From the NCBI RefSeq assembly GCF_001625305.1, contig NW_017804098.1:1170689-1234688 (forward strand): a DNA stretch of 64,000 bases, given 5' to 3'. Shown one piece after another: positions 1 through 11,979 of this stretch (its first letter is position 1; the number at the start of each line of letters is the position of its first letter). Position numbers and translations under genes: made by a program. The notes under the pieces were generated by a model that did not search any database, was not told where the DNA came from, and saw only the letters and a list, made by a program, of their open reading frames with translations. This DNA comes from Branchiostoma belcheri (Eukaryota > Chordata > Leptocardii > Amphioxiformes > Branchiostomatidae).

Positions 1-23
1 TACCAGTTCTGATCATATCTTAC

Positions 24-2036
24 ACATTTTCCACCCTGACTCTCTGGTAATCAGACAGAATGGCTCCGACTGAGACAGCTTCAATCTCAACGTCCCCCTA
101 GAAAGAAATGATGCAGATTAGGTAAGATTAGATATGACCTACACTGATGTACTAAACAGGCCATGCATGCAAACATTTCATTGTCTGTGCTATACCTGCA
201 GTACTTGCATGAGTAGATGGGAGGCATTAATGCCCATCTCTTAGTACATGTAACGTTACTATTTACAGCATGCAGCATCATAGCAGTCAGTTGAATCAAT
301 CCTACCACGATTACATGTAACGTTACATTGAACTATGGCAATAACCTGAGTCAGAAAGACAATACAAACATGTTTAATCTGCACAGTTGAGTATCATTTG
401 TTTTATGTTATCATGTATACATGTATATAGTCATTTCAATTGAAATTCTAATTTGGGCTTTAATATCCAAATTACCGGTATAAGTATTACAAATATTTCA
501 GAATAGCAGGTGAAATTGAATAATTTCTTAGTTAAAACTTACACGTTTAATTTGTATCATAACTCATTACTAGTAGAATTAACTAGCAAGAAAACATTCT
601 ATCACCCACCTTTATTTCTTGGAGCAGGAAAAACAGATCTTCCACCTCATCTGCCTCAGTAGGAGTGTAGTCCATGTCCACCTGCAGGGACCCCCCCTGG
701 ATAGTACGTCTGTACAGGGGGAGGCCCATGGCTTCTGCATACAGGTCAATGGCATCATGTCCTACTGTCTGGAACATGTAGCTGTCCAGCTCATCTTCAG
801 AGGAGACAAAGATTTTGCCTTCAACTACATGTACATGGCAACTACTTTTCATCTGTGCATACCAAAAATGATGACGATCTGTCAACAGGTTCTTGAGTTA
901 TTCTCCTTCACTCATTTTAACAAATGCCTCAGCAGTTCCCAAACAAGCTGCTAGGAGGCCCAAACTCATATCACTTCTTCCTGAGCACAATGCAAAATTC
1001 ATGACCCTGGTGGGTCTAGATCATGAGTCATGACATATCAAAACCGGAGGTTCTGCAGCATTACCATAACCAAACCACAAGAGGGCCCAAAATCTAATCA
1101 TTTCAAGGTCTCATCAAGAACTACCCACCTACCAAATATTGAGACAATCCACCTAACGTTATAGCCTTCTCACGTTACCAGTACCATCTCCTTCTAACTC
1201 CATCATCCATGGTGACAACCAAAAATGCTGTCGAAAACATAACTTTCTTCAATGGCAAAGGCAATTAACAACATAATGAATCTAATATTAAGTAATAAGG
1301 AGGTTCACAATTACGACTACACAGTGTCAAAAGTGAAGGCCCCTGGCCCAAGATTGAGTAAACTAAAGACATCAGACCATGCTTTGTACATGTCCAGACA
1401 TGTTTGTTTACCTTGGCGGTGACATACTACCCACAATGCATCACACTGAACACAGATTGTGAACCTCCTTGGGTTTATCCATGGGTTTATGCACTGGGTT
1501 TATGCAACTAGGTTTATGATTTTGAGTAGTATCATATGCTAAATTTCAGGTGGATTCAATCAGTACTGTATTTGAGGTATGCTGAGTTAAAAAAAAACAG
1601 CTGTCAGGCTGTCACCCCACCTTTTCCCTGGGGCCGAAGGTTTGCCAAAGCGACTATCTGGTGTCCTTCTGCTACACACTGCATCATGTTGTAGCAGCTA
1701 TCTTTACCTCCACTGCATGAAAATTAATATATTATTATGACTGCAATGTTGGACTTATTTGGCATAACGTTAATTTGATAACTTTGACCATTCCTCTGGG
1801 ACGAATCATCACCAACAATTCTTTCAATCATTTGATCATTATTTGAAACGTCTACTGCTTTCAAAGCTATATACTAGTAACTTTATCTGTTTTAAAATAT
1901 CCGTCAAAACAAGGAGTCCTTGGCCAAAACTAAATCAAAAGTTACAAAAAGGCGGGCTTAACTTAAACAAAGATAACAAGTTAACATCAGTTTCCCATCA
2001 GCTGTACACTTACCTGACTAGTGCCACGACTCTCAT
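24..2036 (-). CDS. DPH6: Diphthine--ammonia ligase, N-terminal part (runs off left edge)
   Basis: Catalyses the last, ATP-dependent amidation step of diphthamide synthesis on elongation factor 2 in the cytosol. Four exons are readable on the minus strand: 2014-2036 (ATG; MRVVALVS), 1621-1712, 610-794 and 24-97. All junctions are GT-AG and stay in phase (2, 1, 0, 2). Exon 2 encodes the PP-loop ATP-binding motif SGGKDS followed by CYNMMQC. Exon 3 gives DELDSYMFQTVGHDAIDLY and the LPLYRRTI segment. Exon 4 gives SVGAILSDYQRVRVENV. All of these are hallmarks of the DPH6/ATPBD4 family. The donor after exon 4 (23 and below) shows that the gene continues left of the window, so the rest of the protein is not seen. 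Its start lies about 820 bp from the GOLGA5 start in a head-to-head arrangement. A small inverted-repeat element sits in intron 2. Family assignment is firm. Confidence 0.93.
1297..1470. mobile_element. Small inverted-repeat element (MITE) in DPH6 intron 2
   Basis: The terminal inverted repeats AAGGAGGTTCACAAT (1297-1311) and ATTGTGAACCTCCTT (1456-1470) are perfect over 15 bp. They enclose about 144 bp with no coding potential. A second element with the same termini lies at 62299-62413, so this is a family and not a chance hairpin. No clean target-site duplication is visible at this copy. Confidence 0.7.
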
Positions 2037-2855
2037 GATTATCTCTATCTCTTATTTCTTTGTGTTAGGCGCAAAAATTGGCTCTATACTGTCACGAATA
2101 AAACGTTATATCTTCTTCCAATTTCCACGTTGATTTCTACCGACCGCCTCCATGCTGATGTCAAAGGTGAGAGGTCTAAGTTCTCACTGACGTCACGATT
2201 TACACGTCGCCATGTTTTCGTCCGCTGCACAGTCAAACTCTGAGGAAACTTTCCCTTTCTAGGTGTTAAAAATCATCGTAGCAGAATATTCACTTAAAGG
2301 TATCCTCAGATCTTTCTGTTAGTTATCTTGATATATGAATGATATGCATTCCTAGTTGCTCTGGGCAATGAGATACCTTTTCACACTGGATATCCTTTGC
2401 TTTGCACTTGCCCACTTTTCGATAAATTTTCGACAACATACAAATGTATTTTGGATGTTATCGTGCATTTTCATTGTCGTTTTGGGGTGACCCTGTTGGA
2501 TATTCACTCCTTGGTGGACGTCTCAAACTTCTGGATATGCTATTATTGACAAGAATAGAAGCTTGGAGAAGAATTAATGTCGTGATTGTCCATTTTATAG
2601 ATTGTTTATGTGTGAAGAGGTAAACATGGTTGCATCATCAGATTCAGTCTTTTGTGGTGGGCGGGGACTGAACAGTGCAGAGTTTTGACAATGTGTCCAT
2701 TAGTCCAGATGAAGTGAAGTTTATTCATATACTGTATACAGACTCTTTTTAATGCCTATTCCAGAACCCTTATGGAAGTCGCATCAACATAAACCACAGA
2801 CATAGGGGACCTTCAAGATTTCTGACTTCAGACAGTGTAAAGTCCACAACAAGTC
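2037..2855. promoter_or_regulatory. Divergent promoter interval between DPH6 and GOLGA5
   Basis: This 819-bp stretch separates the DPH6 start codon (minus) from the GOLGA5 start codon (plus). It must hold both 5' UTRs and probably a shared promoter. Just upstream of the GOLGA5 ATG a pyrimidine-rich stretch ending in cag (about 2816-2830) could be a 5'-UTR splice acceptor. I see no coding sequence and no obvious TATA box. Confidence 0.45.
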
Positions 2856-5800
2856 ATGTCTTGGATATCAAACATTGCTGGTAGGGCAGAGGAACTTCTG
2901 AATAAGGTTGATCAGACGGCAGCACAGGCCCTGCAGACAGAGGGGGAGACAGCAGCTGTACCCAGACAGCCTGCCTCAGATGTACAGAGGAGTCATCATG
3001 TGGAGACACCCAGGTATGAGAGGCCTGGACCTCCTGAACCCCCCAGGATGGAGACCCAGGCTCTGCACACGTCAGTAAGTATGGTGAGCCTGTCCAGCCC
3101 ACGGACAGCCAGCGGGATGCCCCGTGTCCCCAGCCTGGGCACTATCTCCCAGGGATCCCCACAGAGAGCTTATGGGAGGAAGAAACCTAAGGATGAGGAC
3201 GAGAAACTTTTTGAATTCCTTAATAGCCCAAACACCTTCCCAGCAGCAGAGAAGAAGAAGGATGTCACAAGGGCTGCTGAGCCCAGTTCTACAGGTGGGA
3301 AGCACTCCAGGCAGTCGAGTGATTCCTCCTCAGTGTCAGCATACACAGAGGGCAGTACGTCATACAGCTCCATGGCAGTGGAAGCCAAGGGTAAGTATCT
3401 TCTAGTTCTACTTTGTCTGTTGAGGTACATGTAACCCAAATATCTGTGAAACAGCCATGCTTTTTCAGCTGCTCATCAAAAACCACAACACATACACAAA
3501 ACTAACAAGGTGTTTCACACAAAAATAATGCATTGTACAATGAGAAGGTTCCCAGCATACTAGTACATTGTGCTAACCTGACTAATTCACTCTCCTGGCA
3601 GCTGGTCGACCCGGCAATTGCCAGTGGGGGTCATTAACCTCCGGCAGCAAGAACTTGTGTAATCTTGTACCTGCCCAACATTGCACATCTAACAGCCTCA
3701 AATGCCCAAGATTGGTAACATGTAGTGAAAAAGTAATAATACTAACCTTTCGATGTCATATAGTAAATATTACGCTAACTACAACATCCTGTATCATTGT
3801 ACTTAATAAAAAGAAATGTAATGCAGCATAATCTTGCACTGTCCTCTAACCATGTCCACACCATGGCCCAACCATGTGGTTGTGTTGCAGAGAATGTGAT
3901 GCCTATAGCTACCCCCTCTGTGCAGCAGACTGGGAGTGGTAGGTGTGACATTCTTGCAGTCCTGGGTGACAAGGTTGCATGGTGGCAGGCCTCTACTTAC
4001 TTATCTCCAAGCAGATCCTTCGGTGGCAAAATTGTAACAAGTTGACAGGCAACATGTTTCTTCCACTCTGGAGAATGCAAAGATTAGCAAGTTTCTGTGA
4101 CCTGCATAAGTACAGGAAGGACATGACAACCAAAAATATAAGACAGTATTAACAAAAGCGTTTAATTTGATGACCAAAAGTGGAAAAGAATACAAGGCCA
4201 GTCTACATAACAAAGTTTTACTGGATTGCAAAGAACAGTTGAATGTACATGTATGTTTCCAAAGAGGAACAAACTGCCACAGGGGAACACATAGGAACAC
4301 CCAGGCCTCAACACCACATACAGTAAATCATATGTCATGTGAACACAGGGGAAATGTCCCAGACTGTGACAGACATCAGTGAGCCACCATCCAGTGAACC
4401 AACAACAAATGGAAGTTCTGACGGCAGTGATGGTGTGCCAACCAGCAGTGAGTCCAGTGATGACCAACCTCTTAGACAACAGGTACAGTACAGTGTAGTT
4501 ACCAGGTAGAGCACTGTGACTTTTGTTTCCAGCAGCTTGTAGCAGACAAAAAAGTGTTGTTAAGACCTGGTAAGATTTAAAAGATTTATTTCCCTGTTGG
4601 TACACAATAGAATACTAGTAGTATGATTGTCAGTTAGAAATCTGGAAAGCAATGCTATATTTTGTTTCAGCTGGTGTAATTCAGACATGTATGTCACACT
4701 GTACAGGTATCATCTTTGACACTGGAGAACAACCTGTTAAGGACAGAGGTGTCCTCCCTAAACCAGGAGATGACCTCCCTCATACAGAGATGCAAGTCTG
4801 CACAGGAAGGTAGTCTATCATCTACATGTACCAACACAATTCAACAGGTGCTTTATGACACAATATAAGGGTTTTAAACTAAAACAAAACATCCTAAGTC
4901 AAAGAAGTGGACTTGAAGGTATGTGAAGATGATTGTGGATTTTGGTGTAATTAGTCATAAATTAGACATTAGTCATAAAAATAATAAAACTGAAAAGGAA
5001 AATATATGGAAAGGGTGTTGTATTGTGTTACATTCTCCAACTTTGGATGAATGTAAGTATACAAGTTAAGGTTGTAAAGTATATTACTTTTACTGTACAT
5101 TTCAGAACTGACTCGAACCAAACAGAGACTGGACACCATGTCGTCGGGGGCGTCCCAGACAGACAGGATTATCCGTGAGCTGCGGTCGCGAGAGGAGGAC
5201 CTGACCGAGGCCATCACCACCAAGGATGCCCAGCTGGCCGTACTGAAGGTGCGACTGGACGAGGCTGACCAGGAGCTCAAGGTCAAGAGGACCATGGTGG
5301 AGGAGCTGCAGAATGAGAAGGACAGGTACTTATCCTCAGGCAGCCCTTATACAACTGTTTGAGTCAGGGGAGGCTTATTACACCAAGTTCTCTGTATAAA
5401 CTAGCTTTTTGATGATATTGAGCATGACATTTCTTCAGCTTTACACAATGCACTACTCCTTTCTTTTGCTATAATCTGTTGCTAAAAAGAATTCCTTCCC
5501 CGTATTTTAAACTGTATGTAGGATCCTGAGGGACCACAGTGATTCGAGTGGGATCCACAGCCAGGCACTGGACAGCCTGAGGGAGAAGCTACATGAGGCA
5601 GAGGCTGCCCTGAAGAGAGAGCAGGAGTCTTACAAGATAGCTCAGGTCTTACAAAACAGTCTTCTATTGAGTCCTACCAGATGACTCTGACTGATGCAGC
5701 TTTGAAGCAAATGTTTTACCCCATAGTACATGTATTTACGACCAGTGTCGGTCATGGGACTAGGTAGGTAGGTAGGACATGTACTTTATTACAGTCATAT

Positions 5801-8800
5801 GGTAGCTTGCTGTATAATCTGAAGGATGAATATATTTTTAACATGTCTATATATGAGGCTACTTTAAGGTATGACAATTTTTATGTAGTAGCTATATCTT
5901 TCTTGTATAGAACGAGGCCATGGAAAGACAACACAAGCTGGAGGCAGACAGACACAGTATGGCTGAGTCTCTAACATCTGCACAAAAGCAGGTCCAGGAT
6001 GACAAGAGTATCCTTCTTACTATTGCATTTCTGTATTTGAGATGATAAGACAATTATAATGTTTAAGCAGAAACTCAGTAAAGCAACCCACCTGAGTTCA
6101 CTTTGTAACTTTTGCAGTAATACCTGCAATGTACATGTACATATGTAGGGATGTGATTAGAATAATGAAGGACGTTTTCTTTTTAAACCTCCTTGGAATA
6201 ATGTTGCAGCCATCTCAATATATTAAGTATGTAGTGTTTAAAAAGATATTGTCTCAGAGTTTTCCTGAGCTTACTATCTTGCAGAGAGAATAACAGACCT
6301 GACTGCACATGTGGAGAAGGCTAAGGCAACAGCAGAATCAGCCAGACAGGAGCTGTCAGATTACAAGCAGAAGGCAACACGGATTTTACAGGTTAGAGTT
6401 GTCCATGCTGTACGCTGTTCATTTCTTCAGAAAGCATTGAAATAAGTGAAAAATCAACAGTTACATCAAGATTTACAACAGGTACAAAAAGAAATCAGAA
6501 ATAATGTTCATGTAATTGCGCATGTGCACACAATTCATTGACTGAAGCTTTTGGACAAATGTTGTGCTCATTAGAGATTGGGTAATGACACTTAACAAAT
6601 TGAAACCTTGGTCCTGCCCCCAGTCAAAGGAGAAGCTGATCAACAGTCTACGTCAAGGCAGTAGTGAAGGGGACTCTGGGGCTGCAGGAGCAGGGGCAAG
6701 TGTGGGGCTGGAGTTGGAGGAACTCAGACATGAGAGGGATTTGCAAAGAGAAGATATTCAACACCTCAGCATGCAGCTGGACCAGGCCAGGCTGGAGCTA
6801 CAGGTCAGATAGTGTACAAACTTCTGCTGGGAGTGATTTTGTCTGGCTGTGAGAAGCAGTGAGAAAGTAGCAGAACATAGTGAATATCATTCATGTAAAA
6901 GACATATTTCATGTTTGCCTGTAACACGTGCATGTAACTGACTACAAAAGAATTTTTTACCATCCAGGAACAAGAGTCCCAGCTGCAGTCAGAGATTGAC
7001 ATGTCACGTGACCAGATCAGAGAACTGGAGGACCACCTGTCACAGGAGAAACAGCTGAGAGAAGATGCTGAGACAGAACTTGCCAGCCTGAAGCAGGTGT
7101 GAGGATTCTGCTGCTCTTGCATCTTTCAGTCGCATCCTATATTTGAGTTTCTATCACATATACATGAGGCTATTATCAAGGAGTATTTGCCAATGAAGAG
7201 GTAGATTTAGCATGGATTAGTCTTTTTAATGCAATTTTTTCTAAAGCTGCAGTGTTTGACACTATTGCAGCTGTTGATCATTCTTCTCTGCTGTCTCACA
7301 CAGGAAATGCGTTACATCCAAGAAGAAATGGTGAAGCAAAAGACAACCTTCCAAACCAGACTGAAGGTATCAAACTATCCCTATGGTAGGGACTCCTTTA
7401 GTTTCATTTCACAATACATGCCTTCAATCAACGACTATTCCATTTGATTTTTTTTCAAATGTGCAACTTAGGACCGAGAAGAAGAGATTCAGAAGCTGAG
7501 GAACCAAATGACAACCAAGGCAATGAGCACGACCACCCAGAGTGAGCTGGAGGGGCGGCTGCACTCCCTGACTGAGAGCCTCATTCAGAAACAGACTATG
7601 CTGGAAGCCCTCAGCACAGAGAAGAACTCCCTGGTGCTACAGCTAGAGAGGCTAGAGGTCAGTTGTTACAGCTTTACATTTACATTTTGTACAAGTCAAA
7701 CACATGCAGGGTGTCAAGAACACAGGTGTTGACACAATGGATAACATACTTCTTCTAAGGGTAGCACACATCACTGAGTCACACTGCTAAGTGAGACAGC
7801 TTACAAGTATGCTCATCATATGCCAACCATTTTCCCTGCAGCAACAGTACAGAGCAGCCCAGCCTCTAGCTGGCAAACATCCTGGTCACACTGTAGTAGG
7901 TGGGATGGAGGAGGAGGATGGTGAGAAGCATTCTACTTTCTTTGCCATATTGAATCTTTAAAAAGAAAACAGCAAATCTAAAAGACAAAGGGAGCTTGCA
8001 TCAGTATTTCTTGGCTGTTACATCATATCCAAATGATGAAAGATAAAGAGTAACAAATAATCTGATTCATTCATGAATACATACACTGTGTGCAGTTACA
8101 TGTAACTCAACAAATCAATAGCTTTACTATTAGATATCACTGAATGTTAAACAGTGTATGTTTCAGTTTGTTTTGTATGTTGATGTGCCTTTTCAAGTTT
8201 GTTTCATTTTGCCCAAAGTTAGGGCAAATACATGTAACTCAAACTCTGTGTTGTAGCTTCTGTTCCTCTTGCAGGTGCCAGAGTCCGCTCTGCCCCGTTC
8301 TTACAAGTGGACCCATCAGGCACAAGTCCCATCAACAGAGTCAAGCGAGCTGCCAACAGCATAGACAAATTCAGGTGAGGGCTTACATGAGATCAGTTTG
8401 TTTCGGTTGGCATGGGCTTACGTGAGTTTCATCGCTCAAAAGAAAGATTATCTTTTGAAAAGTTTATTTGGACAACATGTAAGCACAGCAGCAAGCATAC
8501 ATTCTAGTACCCAAAATAACAAAATGACATCCATAATGAATGTCGATATAACCATGTGGCTTTCTCTACAGTATTCGTCTAGGAGTCTTCCTGAGAAGAT
8601 ATCCAACAGCAAGGCTCTTTGTCATCTTGTACATGGTTAGTCTTTGCTTTCTCCCTTATAATAAACATTGTGTCAGATATTTCAATTCAATGCTTGAACT
8701 CAAAAGTAACCTTTTATCAGGTAACAACCTGTTACCCTTTCCCAGGTGTTGCTGCACCTGTGGGTGATGATTGTGCTGCTGACCTACACACCTGAGATCC

Positions 8801-8856
8801 ACACAGGCGACCAGTTCCACCCAGACTTGAAGCAGCCTCACCCTGACCAGCCGTAA
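2856..8856 (+). CDS. GOLGA5: Golgin subfamily A member 5 (golgin-84), Golgi tether
   Basis: A tail-anchored coiled-coil protein of the Golgi rim that tethers vesicles (Rab1-binding, CASP partner in vertebrates). Sixteen exons: 2856-3390, 3891-3938, 4349-4482, 4707-4809, 5106-5325, 5522-5645, 5911-6007, 6285-6391, 6624-6803, 6968-7096, 7304-7366, 7472-7657, 7842-7920, 8275-8374, 8572-8635, 8746-8856. They sum to 2280 nt, giving 759 residues and TAA; human golgin-84 is about 731. The N-terminus starts MSWISNIAGRAEELLNKVDQ. A low-complexity Ser-rich region follows, then a long coiled coil from about residue 250 with family blocks such as QLAVLKVRLDEADQ, DYKQKATRILQSKEKLINSL and DREEEIQKLRNQM. 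The C-terminus has the single transmembrane anchor (ARLFVILYMVLLHLWVMIVL) before a short luminal tail ending HPDQP. Every junction is GT-AG and in phase. Similarity to the vertebrate protein runs end to end, so the assignment is secure. Confidence 0.97.
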
Positions 8857-11800
8857 AAACACCAGTCTGCTACCCTGTATCACATATCTACAACAAGCTG
8901 GACTTCATATAAAAGCACTGGTACAAATGACAGTAGTTATGGACACAGTATGGGCCCATAGTAACTTAAGACAAACTTGGAAACACAGCAATTCTAAAGC
9001 AACAACTGTACATCCAAATAATGTGTATTGATGTTAAAGGTATCCAGGGTTTTCCTTCAGCTTTGGGCCCATGCCGGAGACTGAAGTAGCAAGCAAAGTA
9101 TAACAGAAAATGAGCAAGTTGGTCCTCTCATGTCATAGGGTGATGTAAAAAGTGCTTGGTGGTATAAGGTTAGCCACAGGTGACAAATACATCCAGATGT
9201 ATAGCACATGTATCACCCATATTATGTGCAGTCATTACTGTTTCCTTTGTAGATAATTGTTGCTACTGGTACATGGTATGTACTTAGCTTAACTCTGTTG
9301 TTCATGTTCATACAACAGTTGAACTGTATTACTCATTCCCATTGAACCATTATGATAATGATTTTCTGAACACTACTGAGGTCTTTTATTTGAATTCCGT
9401 GACATTCAACCCAATATATCATCAAATTGTTGATCTCACATGCTAATGGCTCATTCTTTTAGCTGATGTATTTGTTGGTGGCCTTATCAAATGGTGTATG
9501 ATCAAGAAAGTGTATGGAGTATGTGCTATGTCATGTTAATAAAGCTAGTAGGGCTTGAAAAATATTCTTGGACTGTAACATGTAAATTGTACATGTATAT
9601 ACATGTATTATAATATTATAGTCCATACTGCATGTAAATACCTGGAAGTTAATCTAAATGGGTGATCAGTCTTTAGGTATAATTCTTTCCATAGAAAAAG
9701 CAAGTCATATAGCAACACTGTCATATATTTACGCATTACTCTCGTGAGGTACATAGTTCCAGTATTCCAAATTGATACTAGTAATATGTATCCTGATATG
9801 TAATACATGTACAAATTTACTTCTGTGCAAGAGGTTACTAGTTATGCTGCTTTGCTATCATCATTTACATGTATGTTGAAATCTTGAAATAAAGTGTTTC
9901 TGTCAAAGAATGTAGAGAACATTTTATAATCATGCATTATCAATGGACATTCTGTTTCAGAGTTTTGTGTACTTGGAAATCAGGATGTTTTGCTGGAAGG
10001 GTTCCTGTTCCACCTGACCTAAGATTGGTTCCCCCAGTATTCTTTCTCCTGCTTAACTTAATAAATATGCAGATTTATTTTACCTGATTGTAATGCTGGA
10101 GTATAGGTGAGACTGTTTATTCTGTCGTCTTGAGAAACAAAAAATTGGCATATTAGGGAATAATGAATATCAAAATTAGATCATCAAAGTATGACACAGC
10201 AACAGTATATTTCGATGTTAACAATTTTGGAAAATCCAGTGCCTTAAATGTCTTACTTAAGTTGTTTGCACAAGAAAAGAGAAATTCTGATGTGGAAAGA
10301 ATGTCAATGGAATGGGAATAAAATGAAATTTGAAATTTTCAATCTTTTGAATTAAAGCTTCTGTAACTTCTAAACAAAACGTATGTTTCAAAGAATTTCA
10401 GGTCTGGAAACTTGCAAAGTTCTAGCACTTAATTGGCCACTGTTAGCAATAGGTACAAAAACAAACGTAATCAGGAATTGGCAGTTTTTTTGCTGCAAGC
10501 CCTGAGACATACCAAATCAAAGTAAATGAAGGAATACCAATAAATATTGGCAAATAAAAACAACTTGCGCTATGTCCAACAAACTCCAACATCTAATGCG
10601 ACATGATTCCAAGTAAAAAATGAATAAACGTTGGACTTACCAATGCTATCTTTATGCGAGCAATAATATCGTCAGAAAATTTTGGAAGCAGATTCAAGAA
10701 GTCATTAAATAAGCAAAATGACAGGACAACAGGGCACATTTATATCTATTAGTGTGTACATAGAGACCACAATTCAAGCACAATGTTCTTCATTTGTAAC
10801 TCAACATCAATAATCCTGTGTCATGACAGATTCTTTTTCTGTACAATGCCTTTACAATATACATGTATCTTAGGTTACATCTATTATAGTTTATACACAA
10901 AGTTCAGACCATTTGGAGTTATCTACTTGTCTACACTTTAGTTCTCTGGAATAATGAGATAGTTCTCAATCATACCAACAGTCATGGTTTGTAGAATACA
11001 GGATATGGAATACAGTAGACAACATTACAGCACAGACACAACAACAATACAATTTTCTGTAAGATGTAGCATAAAAAGATCAATGTGTCTAACTATTACT
11101 CATTAATTCAGTCCATCTGTTTCATTTGGAAACACTACAGCTAACACTAGTAACAGCAAGTCACTGTGCCTTACTTTATGAGATTGCCTTACTGGAGAAG
11201 CATTTATTCTATAGCCAGCTTTCTCATTCTCTAGGCTTTGCATCTACTGTTAGTATTTCAATTTCAATTACTACACTGGAATTCTGCATTCTAATTATTT
11301 ACCATTTGGATGGTAGCATCAAGCTCTGACGTTGCATTGGAACTTTCAGATAAGCCTGAACAAAAAAAAATAGAACCTGTGCATAAAATGACATGTACGT
11401 AAAAAAAAAACTCAATTTGAAATCAACAAATTAAATCAAAATGCAGTACAGTTACATGTATGCTTTAAGGCTGTAGAATTACTGATGCTATACTGTACTT
11501 ACTGAAGCTTAAAAAATAATGGTGACCAACTTTCATCACATGAACTGAAATGAACATGAAATGTTGTGCACTTATCAATAAGCAAGACAGATGGCCATAT
11601 AAATAAGGAGTTCTGAGATACAAAAGTATCTTTAACTGATTAAAACAATCACAAATTAGGAAGGCCTTAGATTGTACTGGCCTTAGATTCACTTTTGTAC
11701 ATTTCATATCTAATTGTCAGAATCTACTAGTAACCTGCCATCCCAATGCCAGCAAGTAATAATCCCTTGTTTGGCTACAGAAGAAAGGTCAGCTACAAAG

Positions 11801-11979
11801 TTTCTAACAAAGGTACATGTATTTGAATAGAGAAAAATTATCAATCTGCAGGACAAAAAAGTACATGTGATGTGTACATGTGATATTAGAAAACACAAGA
11901 CTTATGGTATATCATACTGGAACATATATTGCTAGCACATGCCTCTATGGGCAGTGTGACATCTGTTATGAGGGAGTGT
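8857..11979. other. Convergent intergenic region: 3' flanks of GOLGA5 and NAPA
   Basis: This AT-rich stretch between the GOLGA5 stop (plus) and the NAPA stop (minus) holds both 3' UTRs. I find no further exons. Notable are several TACATGTA palindromes (for example 9590-9606 and 9783-9810) and AATAAA/TTTATT signals on both strands around 9.5-10.1 kb. No RNA gene or transposon end is recognisable. Confidence 0.6.
9538..9543 (+). terminator. Candidate GOLGA5 polyadenylation signal
   Basis: AATAAA lies about 680 bp after the GOLGA5 stop. A second AATAAA occurs near 9888, so alternative 3' ends are possible. Confidence 0.5.

Noticed and set aside
4969..5295. Ser-rich open frame on the minus strand opposite GOLGA5 exon 5
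   Set aside because: It is antisense to a conserved coding exon and has no splice or homology support.
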